The translations under genes and the position numbers were made by a program. From NCBI RefSeq assembly GCF_900698905.1, contig NZ_LR217707.1:186001-250000 (forward strand): 64,000 nucleotides of DNA, read 5' to 3'. The notes under the pieces were generated by a model. It was not told where the DNA came from. It saw nothing but the letters and a program-made list of their open reading frames with translations, and searched no databases. Shown here in pieces: positions 60,672-64,000 of the stretch; position 1 is the first letter of the stretch, and the number at the start of each line of letters is the position of its first letter. The stretch comes from Buchnera aphidicola (Cinara kochiana kochiana) (GTDB taxonomy: Bacteria > Pseudomonadota > Gammaproteobacteria > Enterobacterales > Enterobacteriaceae).

Positions 60672-62114
60672 TTATGTAACTTTTATAATTTTAAACATAT
60701 TAACAATTTCATTACCATTTTTTTGATTAGATTTTATCATAACAATATTAGTATTTTTATTTAATAATTTTTTATCTTTTAATAATTGTATACTATTATT
60801 AGTAATTTTGTTTTTAATAAAATTATCATCTATATGTATCGGAATTACTCCTCTATATAAAGAAGATAAACGTAATTGTTTAACACAATTAGATATATAA
60901 AAAATTGGTAATCCAGATGTAATTCTTGATGTTAATAAAGCAATTTCATGAGACGTTAATGCAATAATAACTGCAGAAACATTATTTAAGTGATTAGCAG
61001 CATACATAGCTGACATAGAAATTGTTTCAGAAATACTATTAAATTTTTTATGTAAACGATGTTTGGAAATATTTATAGACGGAACTTTTTCAGCTCCTAA
61101 ACAAATTTTAGACATAGTTTGTACCGTTATTTCAGGAAAATTTCCAGATGCTGTTTCTGCTGATAACATTACTGCATCTGTACCATCTAAAACAGAATTA
61201 GCAACATCCATAACTTCTGCACGTGTAGGAAACGGATTTACAATCATAGATTCCATCATTTGTGTTGCTGTAATCACTGCACGATTTAATTGTCTTGATA
61301 TTTTAATTAATTTTTTTTGTATACCGATTAATTGGTAATCACCAATTTCAACACCTAAATCACCTCTTGCAATCATAATCGCATCAGACGCTAATACAAG
61401 ATCTTTTATTATTTGATCAGATAGTATAGCTTCTGCTCGTTCAATTTTAGCAATAATTTTTGCTACACTACCTTCTTGCTGTATTAATAAACGCGCTTTT
61501 TGCAAATCTTCTGGAGATCTTGGAAAAGACACAGCTAAATAATCTACATCCAGTAATGCGGCTAATTTTATATCTTGTTTATCTTTCTTCGTTAAAGCAG
61601 ACGCAGATAAACCTCCTCCAAGTTTATTTAAACCTTTATTATTAGATAAATATCCACCAACAATTACTTTTGTAAAAATTTTTGTATTATTTATTTTTAT
61701 AACTTCTAATTGTATTTTTCCGTCGTCTAATAATAGAATATCATTACACGATACTTCTTCAGGAAGATTCTTATAATTAATACCTACGGTATTAATGTCT
61801 CCTTGATGTTCAGGAATGTTTAAATCTAAAGTAAAAAAATTTCCTTTATTTAAAAAAATATTTTTTGTCTTGAAACTAGAAATACGTATCTTAGGTCCTT
61901 GTAAATCTCCGATTAATGCTACAAAACAATTTAATTCTTTTTCTATTGATCTAATTTTTTTTACTCGATTAATATGATCTTCTGCCGTACCATGAGAAAA
62001 ATTTAATCTTAATACAGTAGCTCCAGATTGTATCATTTTTTTTAAAACTTGCTTATCATCAGTTGAAGGTCCTAATGTAGCAACAATTTTTGTTCTTCTA
62101 ATAAAATTAGTCAT
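60672..62114 (-). CDS. pykA: Pyruvate kinase II
   Basis: Last step of glycolysis: transfers phosphate from PEP to ADP. The protein has 480 residues, equal to E. coli PykA, to which it is closer than to Pyk[15 protein letters not shown] at the start, [30 protein letters not shown] and [10 protein letters not shown] near 250 and [10 protein letters not shown] near 288 are all present. AAGGAAG lies about eight bases before the ATG. The zwf-pykA neighbourhood is conserved with E. coli (divergent genes). Confidence 0.97.
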   Translation of the reverse strand: MTNFIRRTKIVATLGPSTDDKQVLKKMIQSGATVLRLNFSHGTAEDHINRVKKIRSIEKELNCFVALIGDLQGPKIRISSFKTKNIFLNKGNFFTLDLNIPEHQGDINTVGINYKNLPEEVSCNDILLLDDGKIQLEVIKINNTKIFTKVIVGGYLSNNKGLNKLGGGLSASALTKKDKQDIKLAALLDVDYLAVSFPRSPEDLQKARLLIQQEGSVAKIIAKIERAEAILSDQIIKDLVLASDAIMIARGDLGVEIGDYQLIGIQKKLIKISRQLNRAVITATQMMESMIVNPFPTRAEVMDVANSVLDGTDAVMLSAETASGNFPEITVQTMSKICLGAEKVPSINISKHRLHKKFNSISETISMSAMYAANHLNNVSAVIIALTSHEIALLTSRITSGLPIFYISNCVKQLRLSSLYRGVIPIHIDDNFIKNKITNNSIQLLKDKKLLNKNTNIVMIKSNQKNGNEIVNMFKIIKVT

Positions 62115-62528
62115 TTAATACTTCCTTAAATACATATATATTATATATAATTGTTTTTAGTAGAATAATTATTCTAATTAAAATATAAAAACACTATGCC
62201 ATGATAATATCAATAATTTTATTTGTACTACAATATATTAATATATATAAAATTTACCATTAACTAAAATTATTATTTTTTATATATATGTTATATACTC
62301 CATTATACATATTGTTTTATAACATTCATTACATATATAAAATAATTTTCTAATTAATAAATTAATTTTGTATATTTACAAAAAACAAAAATATATCTTT
62401 AAATTTTAAAAATTTTTAATTATAAATATTCGAATTAATATCAATGAATATAATTTATGTATAATTCATGTATTATTTTATTCATAATAAATTTATATTA
62501 TATAAATATTACAATAATAAGGTCTATC
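62115..62528. other. Divergent intergenic region between pykA and zwf
   Basis: A 414-base AT-rich region that should hold both promoters. The open frame of zwf reaches back to 62457 but that part is low-complexity and is not called as coding. The HexR-type regulator gene that lies between zwf and pykA in E. coli is absent. Confidence 0.55.
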
Positions 62529-63995
62529 ATGACGTCAAAAAAAAAAAATTATAATTTATTTATCTTTGGCACTAAAGGTGATTTAGTTCAAAGAAAAATA
62601 TTTTCAGCTTTATATCGATTAGAAAAAAAAAATAAACTTACAAATAATGTACAAATTATCGGTATTAGTCGCTCTAGTTCTAGTAATAAGGAGTATATAA
62701 ATATTATTTATAATGCCTTAAAAAAATTCTTAAATGAAACTATAAAATTATCTGTATGGAATAAATTTAAAAAACGTTTTATCTTTTGTAAAATAAATAT
62801 CAATAAAATTCAAAATTTTAAAAAATTAATTGTTTTTATTAAAAACAAATATGATATTTTAATTCATTATTTTGCAGTATCATCTGATATGTTCGTAAAA
62901 ATCTGTAAGGGATTAGCCTCTATCCAGTGTAACAAAGATAACTCTAAAATTATTATAGAAAAACCAATTGGAAAATCGTTAAATACATTCTATGATATTA
63001 ATCAATCTATTAAAAAATATTTTTCTGAAAAACAAATATTTCGTATTGATCACTATTTAGGTAAAGAAGCAATATTAAATCTTATTTCATTAAAATTCGC
63101 TAATCCATTATTTTACAATATTTTGAATAAAGATTATGTAGATCATGTACAAATTACCTTATCAGAAAGTATCGGAATAGAAAATCGATGGAATTATTTT
63201 GATCAAACTGGACAAATTATAGATATGGTACAAAATCATATTTTGCAAATTATTTCTATTTTTGCAATGAATACCCCCAAATCACTACATAAAAATCATA
63301 TTTACGACGAAAAAATAAAAATTTTAAAATCTTTGCGTAATATTAATAAAAATAATATACATAAATATGTATCATTAGGACAATATTCTAAAGGAATTAT
63401 TAATAATCAACCTGTGCTCGATTATTTACATGAAAATAAAGCTCAAAAAAATAGTATTACTGAAACATTTGTTGCTATGAAACTATATTTAGATACCAAA
63501 ATATGGAAAAATGTTCCTTTTTATATTCGAACAGGAAAAAGATTAAAGAAAAAATGTTCAAAAATTGTTATTTTTTTAAAAAAAACAAAAAATATGCTTT
63601 TTAATAATATACAGTCACAAGATAAATTAAATCGTATTACTGTAGACTTACAGTCAACTTCTAAAATCGCTATAAAATTATTTAATAAAATTCCTAAATT
63701 AGATTCAAGCTTTAAACTAAAACCTTTAGAGTTATCTTATGATTATAAAAAATTTTTTCCACACCACTACATACCTGAAGAATATGAACGATTATTAACT
63801 GAAATCATGCAAAATAACAAATTCTTGTTTGTTCATCAAAAAGAAATTATATATTCTTGGAAATGGATTGATCCAATTATACAAGCATATCAAGAATATC
63901 CGTCTCTATTGCAATATTATTCTGCAGGTACTTGGGGACCAGAATCATCTCATAAATTAATACAGCAAGATAATAAAAATTGGGATAATCATTAA
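62529..63995 (+). CDS. zwf: Glucose-6-phosphate 1-dehydrogenase
   Basis: Oxidises glucose 6-phosphate with NADP, the entry to the pentose phosphate pathway; its product goes to Pgl (35026-36066). From the ATG at 62529 it has 488 residues (E. coli 491), with TAAGG six bases before it; starting at 62457 would add 24 residues without counterpart. The nucleotide-binding FIFGTKGDLVQRK lies at residues 11-23, EKPIG at 144-148, and the active-site RIDHYLGKE at 172-180 with H175 and K179. RTGKRL and the ending GTWGPESS are conserved. The stop is at 63993-63995, so the gene is complete. Confidence 0.97.
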   Translation: MTSKKKNYNLFIFGTKGDLVQRKIFSALYRLEKKNKLTNNVQIIGISRSSSSNKEYINIIYNALKKFLNETIKLSVWNKFKKRFIFCKININKIQNFKKLIVFIKNKYDILIHYFAVSSDMFVKICKGLASIQCNKDNSKIIIEKPIGKSLNTFYDINQSIKKYFSEKQIFRIDHYLGKEAILNLISLKFANPLFYNILNKDYVDHVQITLSESIGIENRWNYFDQTGQIIDMVQNHILQIISIFAMNTPKSLHKNHIYDEKIKILKSLRNINKNNIHKYVSLGQYSKGIINNQPVLDYLHENKAQKNSITETFVAMKLYLDTKIWKNVPFYIRTGKRLKKKCSKIVIFLKKTKNMLFNNIQSQDKLNRITVDLQSTSKIAIKLFNKIPKLDSSFKLKPLELSYDYKKFFPHHYIPEEYERLLTEIMQNNKFLFVHQKEIIYSWKWIDPIIQAYQEYPSLLQYYSAGTWGPESSHKLIQQDNKNWDNH

Positions 63996-64000
63996 TGGAA

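Overview
The window is a very AT-rich, gene-dense chromosome segment with short proteins, almost no mobile DNA and many housekeeping genes standing alone. Gene order and protein sequences match a strongly reduced gammaproteobacterial aphid endosymbiont, almost certainly Buchnera aphidicola or a close relative. The supporting order is flhA-argS-16S, a 16S followed only by tRNA-Ile and tRNA-Ala, acpS-era-rnc-lepB-lepA, trpD-trpCF-trpB-trpA, sucA-sucB-gpmA-pfkA, and serS-serC-aroA-rpsA-ihfB. The aphid host species cannot be told from the sequence by eye. Compared with the E. coli blocks, many intervening genes are gone (for example nadK/recN between grpE and smpB, cmk between aroA and rpsA, phr next to ybgI, yciB between yciA and yciC). 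Several AT-rich gaps of 0.3-1.1 kb remain.

Layout. 1-3757: the 3' part of flhA facing argS. 3758-6006: 16S leader (promoter, boxA, RNase III processing stem), 16S rRNA, tRNA-Ile and tRNA-Ala with no 23S behind them. 6144-8691: dnaQ, tRNA-Asp, grpE, smpB and tadA on the plus strand. 8705-13444: acpS, era, rnc, lepB and lepA on the minus strand. 13775-20093: mnmA, fabI, rnb, lipB, lipA. 20287-28513: sppA, yciA, yciC and the trp genes on the minus strand. 29089-34834: rluB, suhB (minus), rlmN, hisS, glyA. 35026-40655: pgl, mfd, gapA, fldA. 41745-48702: ybgI, sucA, sucB, gpmA, pfkA. 48906-56097: tpiA, ihfB, rpsA, aroA, serC, serS on the minus strand. 56416-63995: trxB, infA, aspS, yebC, pykA (minus), zwf.

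How the genes fit together. Central carbon metabolism is well represented: pfkA, tpiA, gapA, gpmA, pykA, zwf, pgl, and the 2-oxoglutarate dehydrogenase E1/E2 with lipA/lipB to lipoylate E2. Amino acid supply is represented by trpDCFBA, aroA, serC and glyA. The rest is mostly translation, RNA processing and protein export.

Most noteworthy observations. (1) smpB is split by a frameshift at an A11 tract, with the conserved N-terminus readable only if one A is added. (2) SuhB has lost all the acidic metal ligands of inositol monophosphatases while the fold is kept and a boxA antiterminator is retained in the 16S leader; this suggests a purely non-enzymatic SuhB. (3) TrpD has lost its anthranilate-binding motifs but keeps its PRPP/Mg motifs, while TrpCF, TrpB and TrpA look intact. 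(4) Mfd is cut down to its RNA-polymerase-binding and motor parts. (5) Several long perfect AT-only palindromes lie in intergenic gaps. No CRISPR array, insertion sequence, prophage or defence locus was seen.
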